This document shows positions 16,907-26,188 of a DNA stretch of 64,000 nt, in pieces. Origin of the DNA: Alloalcanivorax dieselolei B5 (lineage in GTDB: Bacteria > Pseudomonadota > Gammaproteobacteria > Pseudomonadales > Alcanivoracaceae). A model generated the notes under the pieces. That model did no database searches. It saw only the letters and a program-made list of their open reading frames with translations, and had not been told where the DNA came from. Positions within the stretch are counted from its first letter, which is position 1. Each line of letters starts with the position of its first letter. The translations under genes were made by a program, and so were the position numbers. The stretch spans positions 4,483,001 through 4,547,000 of the forward strand of contig NC_018691.1 in the NCBI RefSeq assembly GCF_000300005.1, written 5' to 3'.

Positions 16907-18394
16907 TTATAACTCCGGCGGTATCCGGTCAAACCACGGTTCGGCCCGTTCCAATTGTGCCGCCAGGGACAACAGCTTGCCTTCGTCGCCATGGCCACCG
17001 ACAAACTGCACGCCCAGCGGCAGGCCGTTGTCACACCAGTGCAGCGGCACCGACATGGCCGGCACGCCGGTGACGTTGGCCAACTGCGTGAACGGCGTGT
17101 ACTTCAGGTTTTCCCGTGCCATCTGCTCCACCAGTCCGGTTTTCATCAGCAGTTTTTGCGCACCGGTTTTCAGTACCAGTTTCAGCGCCGCCTGCTGCAA
17201 GGGCGGTGTCGCCATGGCCCCGATACGCGCCGGCGGCATGGCCAGGGTCGGCGTCATCAAGAAGTCATACCCTTGAAGGAACGCCATCAACTGACGCGTG
17301 TAGGTTTGCCAGCGCTGGTAGCACTGCAGATAATCCGGCGCGCTCAGGCTGCGCCCGAACGCCGCCATCGCCAGGGTATCCAATTCGAAGCCGTCGTCGC
17401 CGGCGCCGGTGAGCCGGCGCATCTCGTTGACGCTGTCGGCGCACTTGGCGAACCAGACCATCAGCCAGTCCATGCTCATGGCCATGACATCGATGTCCGG
17501 CTCCGCTTCTTCCACCCGGTGGCCGAGGAATTCCAGCAAAAGGGCTGTCTTCTCCACCGCCTTCACCGCCTCGGGGTCCACTTCTGTACCGATGGGCGAG
17601 CGGTTGGTGAAGGCGATGCGCAAAGTCCCCGGGTCACGTTCCGTCTCCTCCCGGTAAGGCCGCGCGGGGGGCGCCAGCGGATAGAGGCTGGCCAGTTCGT
17701 CTCCGGCCACCGCATCCAGCAGTACCGCGCAATCGCGCACCGAACGGGTCACCGCGTGATTCACCGACAGTCCGTGCAGGGCTTCACCGAAATCCGGCCC
17801 CCAGGGTGTGCGGCCACGGCCGGGCTTGAGCCCGAACAGGCCACAACAGGCCGCCGGAATACGGATACTGCCACCGCCATCATTGGCGCCGGCGAAGGGC
17901 ACCACCCCGGCGGCCACCAGGGACGCCGAACCACCGGAAGAACCGCCGGGGGTGTGATCGGGATTCCAGGGATTGCGGCAGGGACCGAACGAATCCGGCT
18001 CGGTGATCCCCTTGGCGCCAAACTCCGGCGTATTGGTGCGCCCGAACAGTACCAGACCGGCCTGGCGCCAGCGCTTCACCAGCTCCGAATCATGGGGAGC
18101 GCGGAAGCCCATGCTCTTGAGCGCCTTGTTACCCATATAACAGGGCGCTCCGGCCATCTCCTGGAACAGGTCCTTGGCCAGCATGGGCACCCCCGCCAAC
18201 GGTCCGGAGAGCGGTCTCTCCGCCGTGCGCCGGCCTTCCTGGTAAAGCGGAATGACCAGGCCGTTGAGCTTCGGGTTGACCTGTTCCGCCCGGGCGATGG
18301 CCAGTTCCAGCAATTCCGCCGCGCTGACTTCCCCCGAAGCCACCAGTCCGGCCAGCGCAACGCCATCCAACTTACGGTATTCGTCAAAATTCAT
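16907..18394 (-). CDS. Amidase signature family hydrolase
   Basis: This 495-residue enzyme has the Ser-cisSer-Lys amidase fold. The catalytic Lys lies in [10 protein letters not shown] (near 75), the Gly/Ser-rich core is [20 protein letters not shown] (near 148-167) and the nucleophile segment is [20 protein letters not shown]. It is most like the 6-aminohexanoate-cyclic-dimer hydrolase / general aliphatic amidase group rather than GatA, since no gatB/gatC is adjacent. Several Met/Ala-rich helices occur in the C-terminal half. It is a single gene, divergent from the MDR oxidoreductase. The substrate is unknown. Confidence 0.88.
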   Translation of the reverse strand: MNFDEYRKLDGVALAGLVASGEVSAAELLELAIARAEQVNPKLNGLVIPLYQEGRRTAERPLSGPLAGVPMLAKDLFQEMAGAPCYMGNKALKSMGFRAPHDSELVKRWRQAGLVLFGRTNTPEFGAKGITEPDSFGPCRNPWNPDHTPGGSSGGSASLVAAGVVPFAGANDGGGSIRIPAACCGLFGLKPGRGRTPWGPDFGEALHGLSVNHAVTRSVRDCAVLLDAVAGDELASLYPLAPPARPYREETERDPGTLRIAFTNRSPIGTEVDPEAVKAVEKTALLLEFLGHRVEEAEPDIDVMAMSMDWLMVWFAKCADSVNEMRRLTGAGDDGFELDTLAMAAFGRSLSAPDYLQCYQRWQTYTRQLMAFLQGYDFLMTPTLAMPPARIGAMATPPLQQAALKLVLKTGAQKLLMKTGLVEQMARENLKYTPFTQLANVTGVPAMSVPLHWCDNGLPLGVQFVGGHGDEGKLLSLAAQLERAEPWFDRIPPEL

Positions 18395-18535
18395 GATGGT
18401 ATCCTTATGGTTATCGTATGGAGTCCGACCCCAATCTCCACACCGCCCTTGAACTTGTTTGGGCTCTTATCCTACATGGCATCCGGCGATGGGTATGGGC
18501 TCCCTTTGCGCCAAATACGTCCTCAGGAGGTAATG

Positions 18536-19549
18536 ATGAAAGCAGTGGGTTTTGACCGCCCCCGAACCATTGAAGACTTGCACGCGTTACAGGATATCGA
18601 GATGGACACCCCGGTTCCCGGTCCCCGCGATCTGCTGATCGCGGTGGAAGCGGTATCGGTGAACCCCGTGGACACCAAGGTGCGCCAGCGGCCACTGGCC
18701 GAACCCGGCTTCCGGGTGCTCGGTTATGACGCCGCCGGCCGGGTGCAGGCGGTGGGTGACCAGGTTCAGGGTTTCAAGCCCGGCGACCGGGTCTGGTATG
18801 CCGGCGCCATGCAACGCCAGGGCAGCAACGCCCAGTTCCAATGCGTTGATGAAAGACTGGTGGCGCACAAACCCGACAGTCTCGGCATGCAGGAAGCCGC
18901 CGCGTTGCCGCTGACCACGCTGACGGTCTGGGAAGCCCTGGAAGACCAGCTCGGTCTGACCCCGGACACCGCCAAGGGCAAGACCTTGCTGGTGGTGGGA
19001 GGCGCCGGAGGGGTCGGTTCCATCGGCATTCAACTGGCCGCCCGCCATTTTGGTATGACGGTGATCGCCACCGCCGGCCGCGACGAATCCGCCCGCTGGT
19101 GTCAGTCCATGGGGGCCGCCCACACCATCGATTACCGCCAGGGGCTGGTAGAACCGGTAAAAGCCCTCGGTATCGACGGCGTGGACGCTGTTCTGCTGGC
19201 CCAGGAGCCGGATCCGTATTGGGCCGAAGCCTGCGAACTGGTCAAACCGCTGGGCGGCATCGTTACCATTGTCGACGCCCGCGGCCCTCTGGATCTGAAC
19301 GCGCTGAAACCCAAAAGCGCCCGCTTCGCCTGGGAATTCATGTTTACCCGGGCCATGTTCGGCGTGGACATGGAGCGCCAGGGGGAGATTCTGTCCCAGG
19401 CCGCCAAACTGGTGGATGAAGGTGTACTGCAAACCACCCTGGGCGAGTCCCTGGGCCCGATCAACGCCGCCAACCTGAAGCAGGCGCACCGCCGTATCGA
19501 GGATGGCCGGACCATCGGCAAACTGGTTCTGGCCGGCTGGGAGGACTAA
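18536..19549 (+). CDS. MDR-type oxidoreductase (zinc-type alcohol dehydrogenase-like, quinone reductase group)
   Basis: This 337-residue NADPH-dependent medium-chain oxidoreductase has a catalytic domain with VSVNPVDTKVRQR and VLGYDAAGRVQAVG, then a Rossmann fold with VVGGAGGVGSIGIQLA. The Cys/His residues that bind catalytic zinc in true alcohol dehydrogenases are not evident, so a quinone/enone reductase role is likelier. The start at 18536 is set by a perfect AGGAGG at 18525-18530; another ATG at 18533 is too close to it. Its last 4 bases overlap the end of the convergent acyl-CoA synthetase gene. Confidence 0.85.
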   Translation: MKAVGFDRPRTIEDLHALQDIEMDTPVPGPRDLLIAVEAVSVNPVDTKVRQRPLAEPGFRVLGYDAAGRVQAVGDQVQGFKPGDRVWYAGAMQRQGSNAQFQCVDERLVAHKPDSLGMQEAAALPLTTLTVWEALEDQLGLTPDTAKGKTLLVVGGAGGVGSIGIQLAARHFGMTVIATAGRDESARWCQSMGAAHTIDYRQGLVEPVKALGIDGVDAVLLAQEPDPYWAEACELVKPLGGIVTIVDARGPLDLNALKPKSARFAWEFMFTRAMFGVDMERQGEILSQAAKLVDEGVLQTTLGESLGPINAANLKQAHRRIEDGRTIGKLVLAGWED

Positions 19550-21345
19550 GCGGACATCAGCACCAGTCCCAGTTCCGCCAGCCGCTCCCGCGCCCGATCA
19601 TGCATGGCCGCGGCCGCCGACGAGGACCAGTCGATAACGATTGATTTGGCGTCCGGCTGCGGGCAACTCACCCGGGCGCCGGTATCCAGTTCGGCGATCA
19701 GTTGTCCGGCCCGGTAGCTCACCGCTTTTTGCCGCAATTGATAACGCGCCACCTTGCCCAGCGGTGTCATCGGCATCGAGGGCAATACGAACACATGGCG
19801 GGGGCGGGCCTGTGGCACGGCGATACGATCACACACGAAGGCATCGATGCTTTCGACACTGCGCGCATCCGTCCCGGCGCGCAGTGTCACGTACAGCACC
19901 GGCAGCTCTCCGGCATACTGATCCGGCATCGCCACCACGGCCGCCTCCAGCACCGCCGGGTGTTCTTCCGCCACCTGCTCCAGCATTTGCGGATCAATGT
20001 TATGGCCACTGCGGATAATCACTTCCTTGGTGCGGCCGACAATCCGCAGTTGCCCGTCATCAGTGACGGCCACCAAATCCCCGGACGGTATCCAGCCGTT
20101 GCGCGGCCGATCCTGCGTGCCGGTGGCGGTACGATAGCCGACGAAGACATTGGGGCCCCGCACCCACAGCTCGCCACGCTGGCCCGCCCTGAACGGCCGG
20201 CCCGGCTCCTCGATGGCCACCTCCACCAACGGCACCGGGTGTCCGGCCAGCGGCGGCCGGAACATCCCGTCGATGAACTGGGCGGTAACGATACCGGCGG
20301 ACTCGGTCATGCCGTAAAGCTGATACACCGGGGCGCCGCTGATCGTTTCCAGGCGCCGGGCCAGTTGCGGATTGAGCGCCGAACCACCGGTGAGAAAGGC
20401 TCTCAGGGAAGCGCATCGTTGCTGTTGGCGGGGGGCGTCGGCCAGGGTTGAAAGCGTGGCCGGCACGCCGCCCACCAGCGTCACCTCCAACGCGTCCAGC
20501 ATCGACCAGAAACGCCGGATCACCGCCGGATTCTTTAACCCCAGGGCAGTGGGCAGCACCAGCGTGGCACCGGCGGCGATAATCGCCAGCACGGCGTCCA
20601 CCGAACTGCCCACATGGAACAGGGGCAAGCCGTTCAGGAGGCGGTCGCCCTGACTGTAGCCGCACCCGGCGCAGGTCATCACGCCGCCGGCGGCCAGATT
20701 GCCCAGGGTCAGCTCCGCCAGCTTCGGCGCGTAAGTGGTCCCTCCGGTGTGCAGCAGAGCGGCCACCCGCTCCGGATCATCGTCCGCGGCCAGAACGGCA
20801 TTCCCTGCCTTCGCCACGAACGTCGACCAGGGCTCCCCGTCGAACGTCGCGTCCCCTGCTTCCCCCAACGGCACGACCACCACATGGGGCGGTCGCGGCA
20901 GGCTCGCGGCGGCGGCGCTGACCCGTTCGCTCAAATCCGACTCCGCATGGGATCCCACGGTGATCACCACTTTGCAGCGGGCCAGCGCCAGTTGGGAGGC
21001 GATCGCCTGTTCCGACATCAGCAGATTCACCGGAAACGCCACCCCCACCGAACACGCGGCGATCAAGGCCGATACCGCTTCCGGCACCAGAGGCAAAAAC
21101 ATCGCCACGCCATCTTCCGGGGTAACCCCGCTGGCACGCAGGGCACGGGCCACTGCTTCGGTCTCGGCCAGCAATTGAGCATAGCTGACCGTCACCGGCT
21201 GGCCGCTATCGGCATCGCACAGATACACCAAGGCCGGATGATCCGGATAGCGCGCCGCGGCCTGACGCAGCAAGCGCAGCGGCGTTGGCGCCCGCTCCAG
21301 ACAGGCCCGAACCGCACTACTGGTGTTCGCGATAGCTGGTTCCAT
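19546..21345 (-). CDS. Acyl-CoA synthetase (AMP-binding family)
   Basis: This 599-residue adenylate-forming ligase activates a carboxylic acid with ATP and joins it to CoA. The motifs are LLHTGGTTYAPKLAELT (phosphate-binding loop), YQLYGMTES, SGDLVAVTDDGQLRIVGRTK (hinge region) and a C-terminal GKVARYQLR containing the catalytic Lys. The N-terminus has no signal. Three start codons are stacked at 21351-21343; the ATG at 21345 has AGGA at 7 bases and is preferred. It is divergent from a PaaX-type regulator, a common pairing for CoA-ligase catabolic genes. The acid is not identifiable, though long-chain or aromatic acids are plausible. Confidence 0.85.
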   Translation of the reverse strand: MEPAIANTSSAVRACLERAPTPLRLLRQAAARYPDHPALVYLCDADSGQPVTVSYAQLLAETEAVARALRASGVTPEDGVAMFLPLVPEAVSALIAACSVGVAFPVNLLMSEQAIASQLALARCKVVITVGSHAESDLSERVSAAAASLPRPPHVVVVPLGEAGDATFDGEPWSTFVAKAGNAVLAADDDPERVAALLHTGGTTYAPKLAELTLGNLAAGGVMTCAGCGYSQGDRLLNGLPLFHVGSSVDAVLAIIAAGATLVLPTALGLKNPAVIRRFWSMLDALEVTLVGGVPATLSTLADAPRQQQRCASLRAFLTGGSALNPQLARRLETISGAPVYQLYGMTESAGIVTAQFIDGMFRPPLAGHPVPLVEVAIEEPGRPFRAGQRGELWVRGPNVFVGYRTATGTQDRPRNGWIPSGDLVAVTDDGQLRIVGRTKEVIIRSGHNIDPQMLEQVAEEHPAVLEAAVVAMPDQYAGELPVLYVTLRAGTDARSVESIDAFVCDRIAVPQARPRHVFVLPSMPMTPLGKVARYQLRQKAVSYRAGQLIAELDTGARVSCPQPDAKSIVIDWSSSAAAAMHDRARERLAELGLVLMSA

Positions 21346-21533
21346 CATCACATCCTGTTATTTTCACGCTCCCTTGGCGCATGCCGCATTCCCATCAAAC
21401 CGGAACGCGAGCATCCGCGTCTTCCTTCAATTCCAGGTGGCAACCCGGCCTTCAAGCGAGTAAGTAAGACGATTGGATTTCATGGGATACTACTCCCCGG
21501 CCACACAACACTTGTTACTCAAAAGTGGAATCA

Positions 21534-22367
21534 ATGAAAGATGATGTAACTCCCCGGGGACGACCGTCAATCCCCTCGCTCACCAAACTAGCGGAATTGA
21601 CCCCCAGAACGCTGGTCCTGGATATGCTCGCCGTGGCCGGAGACACCGCGCTGACCTCCGTGGCGCTGGCCCAGGGCGGTGACATCATGGGGTTCAAGGC
21701 CGGCGCCGTTCGTGTGGCGGTGAGCCGTTTGTCCACGCAGGGCGCCATCACCAGTCCCCGACGCGGCAGCTGGCGATTGGCGGAAAACGCCCCCTGGGCC
21801 CGGGAACAGGGCCGTTGGCGGGCTCTGAGTGAGTTGCTGTGCCCTTGGAGGGAGGATTGGTGGGTGGCGGTCACCCACCAGGTGTCGCGTTCCAACCGCA
21901 GCGGCTGGCGGGAACATGAGAGAGCCCTTTGGCAAAGGGGGTTCGCCGAGGTGCAACGGGATCTTTTCGTCCGCCCCGCCAACCTGTCACTGAGCTTCTC
22001 CGACCTGAAACAGCAGTTGCAGGCATTGGGCATGGCTCCGCAAACCGTGCTGCTGCATGCCGATCAGTTGTCGGTCACCCCCAGGCCCGGTTTGTGGGAT
22101 TTTCGGCGCCGTCACACCCTGCTCGAGAAGGTCCGTGATGAAATGTGTCGGCTGCTTGACCAGGCCCCCGCCGGCACCGCCCCCGACAAAGTCCTGTGCG
22201 CGCGTTTTTTGCGCGTGGGCCGGGCCGCCACCAAGATCCTCAACACCGACCCGTTATTGCCGGAAGAATGGACCGGTCCATCACCGCGTGGCGAGGTGAT
22301 CCAGTTGCTGCCCCACTTCATCAGTACCGGTCGCACGCTGTGGTTTCGTTACATGGGCATCGACTAG
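21534..22367 (+). CDS. PaaX-family transcriptional regulator
   Basis: This 277-residue protein resembles PaaX, the repressor of phenylacetate catabolism that responds to phenylacetyl-CoA. The N-terminal winged helix covers LVLDMLAVAGDTALTSVALA and AVRVAVSRLSTQGAITSP. The central PaaX domain has WREDWWVAVTHQV and the C-terminal domain ends FISTGRTLWFRYMGID. A GTG at 21525 in the same frame is a possible alternative start; no strong ribosome site is seen before either. Divergence from the acyl-CoA synthetase suggests it controls that gene, with an acyl-CoA as effector. It ends 7 bases from the convergent phosphatase gene. Confidence 0.75.
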   Translation: MKDDVTPRGRPSIPSLTKLAELTPRTLVLDMLAVAGDTALTSVALAQGGDIMGFKAGAVRVAVSRLSTQGAITSPRRGSWRLAENAPWAREQGRWRALSELLCPWREDWWVAVTHQVSRSNRSGWREHERALWQRGFAEVQRDLFVRPANLSLSFSDLKQQLQALGMAPQTVLLHADQLSVTPRPGLWDFRRRHTLLEKVRDEMCRLLDQAPAGTAPDKVLCARFLRVGRAATKILNTDPLLPEEWTGPSPRGEVIQLLPHFISTGRTLWFRYMGID

Positions 22368-22374
22368 GCGCTGG

Positions 22375-24318
22375 CTAGGTGCCGATCTCGCCGCCGTCGT
22401 CGCGTGTGATCAACACCGTGGTGGAACGGGGGCGGGTGCGGCCATCGCTGGCCGGATAGCTGATCCCCGGATGCTGCACATTGATCCACAAGGTCCGCCC
22501 ATCCGGCGTGCCGGTGATGCCGGTGATTTCGCATCCCCGTGGCCCGACCAGAAAACGACGCACCTCGCCGCTGTCCGGGTCCGCGCACAACAGCTGATTG
22601 GTTCCCATGGCCTGGTGATCCGGGCTTTCGTCGTCGTAATCGGTTTCGATCCAGAGACGCCCCGCCGGATCGAACCACAATCCGTCCGGCGAGGAGAACA
22701 CGTCCCCCTGGATCGTGCCCCACTGGTGGGCCGGCGCGTCACTGCCGGCGGGGTAACCCGCCAATAAAAACAGCGCCCAATCAAAAACCGTGGCGGCGGG
22801 ATCATTGTCCCGCTCCCGCCAGCGCAGAATCTGTCCGTGCAGGTTCCTGGGCCTGGGATTGGCGGCGTTCACCGGTTGCCCGTCATCGACACCGCGCTCA
22901 TCGTTATTGGTCAGCGTAACGTAAACCTCGCGGCTGCCGGGCCGCACCGCCACCCATTCGGGCCGGTCCATGCGGGTAGCGCCGAGCAGATCCGCGGCGC
23001 CGCGCGCGTTGATCAGCACGGCCGCCTGATCCGGGAAGCCATTGGCGGCGTTGAGCGGCCCCTGACCGTGCCGCAAGGGCCGCCATTCACCTCGGCCGTC
23101 ATCATGGAATACCGCCACATACAAAGTGCCGTGATCCAGCAGCTCCCGGTTGGCGCCGGGATCATCCGCGCGGTAACGATCACGGGGCACGAATTTGTAG
23201 ATGTACTCACCGCGAGTGTCATCCCCGAAGTAAAACGCCATGCGCCCGTCATCGGCCAGCGAAGGCGTGGCGCATTCACGCACCAGCCGTCCCATGGCGG
23301 TACGCTTCACCGGTGTGCTGTTCGGGTCGAAGGGATCGATTTCCACCACCCAGCCGAACCGGTTCGGTTCATTGACCTCACCCTGGTGAGGCAGGGAGCG
23401 GTCCGGCGTGGCGTCGAAGCGGGATTGCGCGGTTTCCCACAAATAATAGTTACTGCGCTCGCCCTGACTGAGCCGGTAGCGGGCCTGTTGCGGACGCCGC
23501 TGATAATCCTCCGCGTCCCGATTGACGAAGTAGTTCGGCCAGTTTTCCTCACAGGCCAGATAAGTGCCCCAGGGGGTGTAGCCCAGCGCGCAATTGGCGA
23601 ACGTGCCAATCACCCGGCGCCCGGTGGGATCCGAGGCGGTGCACATGGCTTCGGCCCCCGCCGCCGGACCGCTCAGTATCATCGGCGTCAAACCGCTGAT
23701 GCGACGGTTATAGGACGACGTCATGATTCGCCGCCACTGACCGGCGCGGTCCTTGGCGATCTCGATGACGCTGACACCGTGGGCGGCCAGTTCTTTGTTC
23801 ACTTCTTCGCCGGGCCGGCGCGGCCTGCCCTGTTCGTCCTGAAGTACCGTGGCGCCCCGTGGATGCAGGAAATCCGTCGCCACTTTTTCATGATTGATCA
23901 CCAGCAACCCGTGCCCGTTGGGATTATCCGGAAACGGAAAATAGTGCATCCCGTCATGGTTATCGCCGGCCTGCCGCAGCTGATCGCGCCAATCGTTACC
24001 GGCATCCGCGCGCCACCGTGGTGCCTCGGCATCAATCGGATCCCCCCAGCTGTAGAAAGGCACCGCGCGATATCCCGCCGGCACCTGTACAGCATCAAAG
24101 TCGGGATTGGTTTGCGCCGGCAGCGGCGTGAATCCGATGCGTGGCCGCGCGCCACCGGTCATCGCGCAGCCTCCGACAAAGACCGCCGCCACCCCCAGGC
24201 CACCCTTGAGCACACCGCGCCGGGTCAGACTGAGCCAATGTCCCCCGGTGCTCCGGAGCACCGGGTGATCGTCCTGTGTTTCCCAGTCCTCGGCATCGGT
24301 TCGCCATTCCCCGCTCAT
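22375..24318 (-). CDS. PhoX-type phosphatase (DUF839 family), Tat-exported
   Basis: This 647-residue protein belongs to the PhoX/DUF839 group of calcium- and iron-dependent alkaline phosphatases and beta-propeller relatives. The leader TRRGVLKGGLGVAAVFVGGC has a twin-arginine motif and a lipobox-like VGGC near residue 52, so it may be a Tat-exported lipoprotein. The family core appears as GLLVINHEKVA near 170, FANCALGYTPWGTYLACEEN and DDESPDHQAMGTNQLLCADP. The N-terminus precedes the Tat motif by about 30 residues, as is usual for the group. Its ATG overlaps the phytase stop by 4 bases, so it is the last gene of a phosphorus operon. It would release phosphate from esters in the periplasm. Confidence 0.85.
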   Translation of the reverse strand: MSGEWRTDAEDWETQDDHPVLRSTGGHWLSLTRRGVLKGGLGVAAVFVGGCAMTGGARPRIGFTPLPAQTNPDFDAVQVPAGYRAVPFYSWGDPIDAEAPRWRADAGNDWRDQLRQAGDNHDGMHYFPFPDNPNGHGLLVINHEKVATDFLHPRGATVLQDEQGRPRRPGEEVNKELAAHGVSVIEIAKDRAGQWRRIMTSSYNRRISGLTPMILSGPAAGAEAMCTASDPTGRRVIGTFANCALGYTPWGTYLACEENWPNYFVNRDAEDYQRRPQQARYRLSQGERSNYYLWETAQSRFDATPDRSLPHQGEVNEPNRFGWVVEIDPFDPNSTPVKRTAMGRLVRECATPSLADDGRMAFYFGDDTRGEYIYKFVPRDRYRADDPGANRELLDHGTLYVAVFHDDGRGEWRPLRHGQGPLNAANGFPDQAAVLINARGAADLLGATRMDRPEWVAVRPGSREVYVTLTNNDERGVDDGQPVNAANPRPRNLHGQILRWRERDNDPAATVFDWALFLLAGYPAGSDAPAHQWGTIQGDVFSSPDGLWFDPAGRLWIETDYDDESPDHQAMGTNQLLCADPDSGEVRRFLVGPRGCEITGITGTPDGRTLWINVQHPGISYPASDGRTRPRSTTVLITRDDGGEIGT

Positions 24319-26177
24319 GGCCGCGCCTCCCTGGTCAGGTTCAACGCCTCACGTACCGCCGACCAGGGCACGTACTTGAAGTTTTGCGGCGCCTGCGGCA
24401 ACCGGTTGCGCCCATCCTGAACCACCAGCAGCCCTTCTCCGTAAGCACCACCCAGATTGGCGGAGGTCACTTCCAGACCATCGGTCTCCGACACGCCGTC
24501 CACGCCGCGCCGTGAATCCAAAGCAATGCGGAACCGTCCCCGGTAGGCATAAGGTGGCAGGGCGTCCAGCACCACATAACTGTCGTTGCCCTGACTGGAA
24601 ATCACCAGATAACGGTGGTGCTCGCCGGCGTAAATCGCCAGCCCTTCAATATCGGCCACCAGTTTCTCACCCACGGCCATGACTTTGGTCAGCGTGCCCG
24701 GCGAGCCGGGATCGGCCGGCAGTGTCCACACCGCTCGATCCTCCTCGCCGACAAACAGTTGGCCGGTCATCTCATCGGCCACGCATCCCTCCGGCTGGCT
24801 GTCCACCCGGAAACGCCGTGCCAGAATCGCCGAGGGCGCCTCGCCGGTGAGGTCCAGGCGATACTGCTCAAACTCGCCATTTTTGCCGTTGGCGATGGCA
24901 TGCAACTCATCGACACCGGCTTGATAAAGACATAAACCGTAAATGTCCTTGAGCGTGGTTTCGATTTCACCGGCGTTGGAGACGTTGCCTTCGGTGTCGA
25001 TGCGAAACACCTGGAGGCTGTCATGATCCCGGTTGCTGGCCACCGCCCAGTCACCGCGCACGTCCACATTGTTGAGCCGCCCCACGGGCAGGAACTGCCG
25101 GGTTTGGCCGAGCAGATCGTAAACGTACAAACCCGCCTTTTTATCGGTGCCGAGCACCCGGCCGAGCTCCGGTTTTTCAGGGTGCAGCCAGATCGCCGGA
25201 TCATCCGCGGCGTCACCGAAACGGGCCACCGGATCGGTTTGTGCCACCGCGTGCACCACCGCCATATCCGTGTCGCCGGAAGCCTGGTTCGTCCCCCGCC
25301 AGGGCAGCGTCATGGTCTGGGCGGCACTTCCTTCGTCGTCCAGTACCACCAGGGTCAGCTTTCCGTCCCGCCAGGTCGCCGCCAGTTTTTCCGGTTCCTT
25401 CTGAGCCGGCACCTTTATCGCCTCTCCCACCGGTTCGCCGTCGCGATACAGGTGCAAGGTCCCGGTATCCTTGTCCAGCACCGCCAGCCCATCCGGAATC
25501 ACCGCCAGACCGGCGGCGCCCTGCTGTAACCCGCCTCGGGGCGCCACCATATCCACCACCCGGCGCTCGGCGTCCCGCTCGGCATCGGCGGCATAACGCC
25601 AGACACCAACCTGCTCCTCGCTGACGTAGAGGTCACCGTCACGGTCGTCTACCCGGCAGGCCTGAACCTCCGGCGGCAATACCAGATGGCGCAGCGCCGC
25701 CACCGCTCCCTCACCGATCAACCACTGGTCGGCACCGCCCCGCTCATCCAGCAGAAATACCGACAACAGACCGTCCCGGTCCTGATACAGACAGAGACCG
25801 GCCACTTCATAGTCCGGAGCGGGGAGGGTACTGCCTGCCGTGACCCGGCCATCACGGATGGTCAGGACACGCACTTCATTGCTGCTCTGCTCCGCCAATG
25901 CCAGGCGCCAGTCTCCCGGAGCCATCACACGGCCATCCAGATGCTGATAGCCCCGGTAGGTGGTCGACTGCCGTTCGCCGTTGATCCAGAGCCCGCCCCG
26001 TTGATCCAGCGCCGCCCACTGGCGGGTGCCCGGCGCCAGCCAAAGATCCTGGAATTGCCGCTCCGGTTCCCAGCTCCGCCACTCGGATTCCGCCACACGA
26101 TCCATAGCGCAGCCCGCCAATCCCAGACCACCGCAGAGCACCACCGCCAGCCACCGTGTTTTTTCCATCAGTCTCAT
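24315..26177 (-). CDS. Beta-propeller phytase lipoprotein with tandem propellers
   Basis: This 620-residue lipoprotein has lipobox LAGC with Cys23. The C-terminal half (about 300-620) is a typical calcium-dependent beta-propeller phytase with FGDAADDPAIWLHPEKP, GTDKKAGLYVYDL and GRLNNVDVRG, and should cleave phosphates from phytate. The N-terminal half (about 45-295) repeats the same plan in degraded form: GLCLYQDRDGLLSVFLLD mirrors the later GLCLYQAGVDELHAIANG, and GDLYVSEEQVGVWRY mirrors GQLFVGEEDRAVWTL. It lacks the DDPAIW motif, so only the second propeller looks catalytic. AAGGAG stands 7-8 bases before the ATG. It is coupled to the TonB receptor (11 bases) and to PhoX (4-base overlap). 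Confidence 0.9.
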   Translation of the reverse strand: MRLMEKTRWLAVVLCGGLGLAGCAMDRVAESEWRSWEPERQFQDLWLAPGTRQWAALDQRGGLWINGERQSTTYRGYQHLDGRVMAPGDWRLALAEQSSNEVRVLTIRDGRVTAGSTLPAPDYEVAGLCLYQDRDGLLSVFLLDERGGADQWLIGEGAVAALRHLVLPPEVQACRVDDRDGDLYVSEEQVGVWRYAADAERDAERRVVDMVAPRGGLQQGAAGLAVIPDGLAVLDKDTGTLHLYRDGEPVGEAIKVPAQKEPEKLAATWRDGKLTLVVLDDEGSAAQTMTLPWRGTNQASGDTDMAVVHAVAQTDPVARFGDAADDPAIWLHPEKPELGRVLGTDKKAGLYVYDLLGQTRQFLPVGRLNNVDVRGDWAVASNRDHDSLQVFRIDTEGNVSNAGEIETTLKDIYGLCLYQAGVDELHAIANGKNGEFEQYRLDLTGEAPSAILARRFRVDSQPEGCVADEMTGQLFVGEEDRAVWTLPADPGSPGTLTKVMAVGEKLVADIEGLAIYAGEHHRYLVISSQGNDSYVVLDALPPYAYRGRFRIALDSRRGVDGVSETDGLEVTSANLGGAYGEGLLVVQDGRNRLPQAPQNFKYVPWSAVREALNLTREARP

Positions 26178-26188
26178 TCAATGGCTCC

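Noticed and set aside
16955-18535. Very long plus-strand reading frame running into the MDR oxidoreductase gene
   Set aside because: It is the antisense shadow of the amidase gene in GC-rich DNA; the true start is at 18536 behind AGGAGG.
21456-21520. GAGTAA and TTACTC words as a PaaX operator
   Set aside because: The words are about 50 bases apart and only 6 bases long, too weak to support a binding site.
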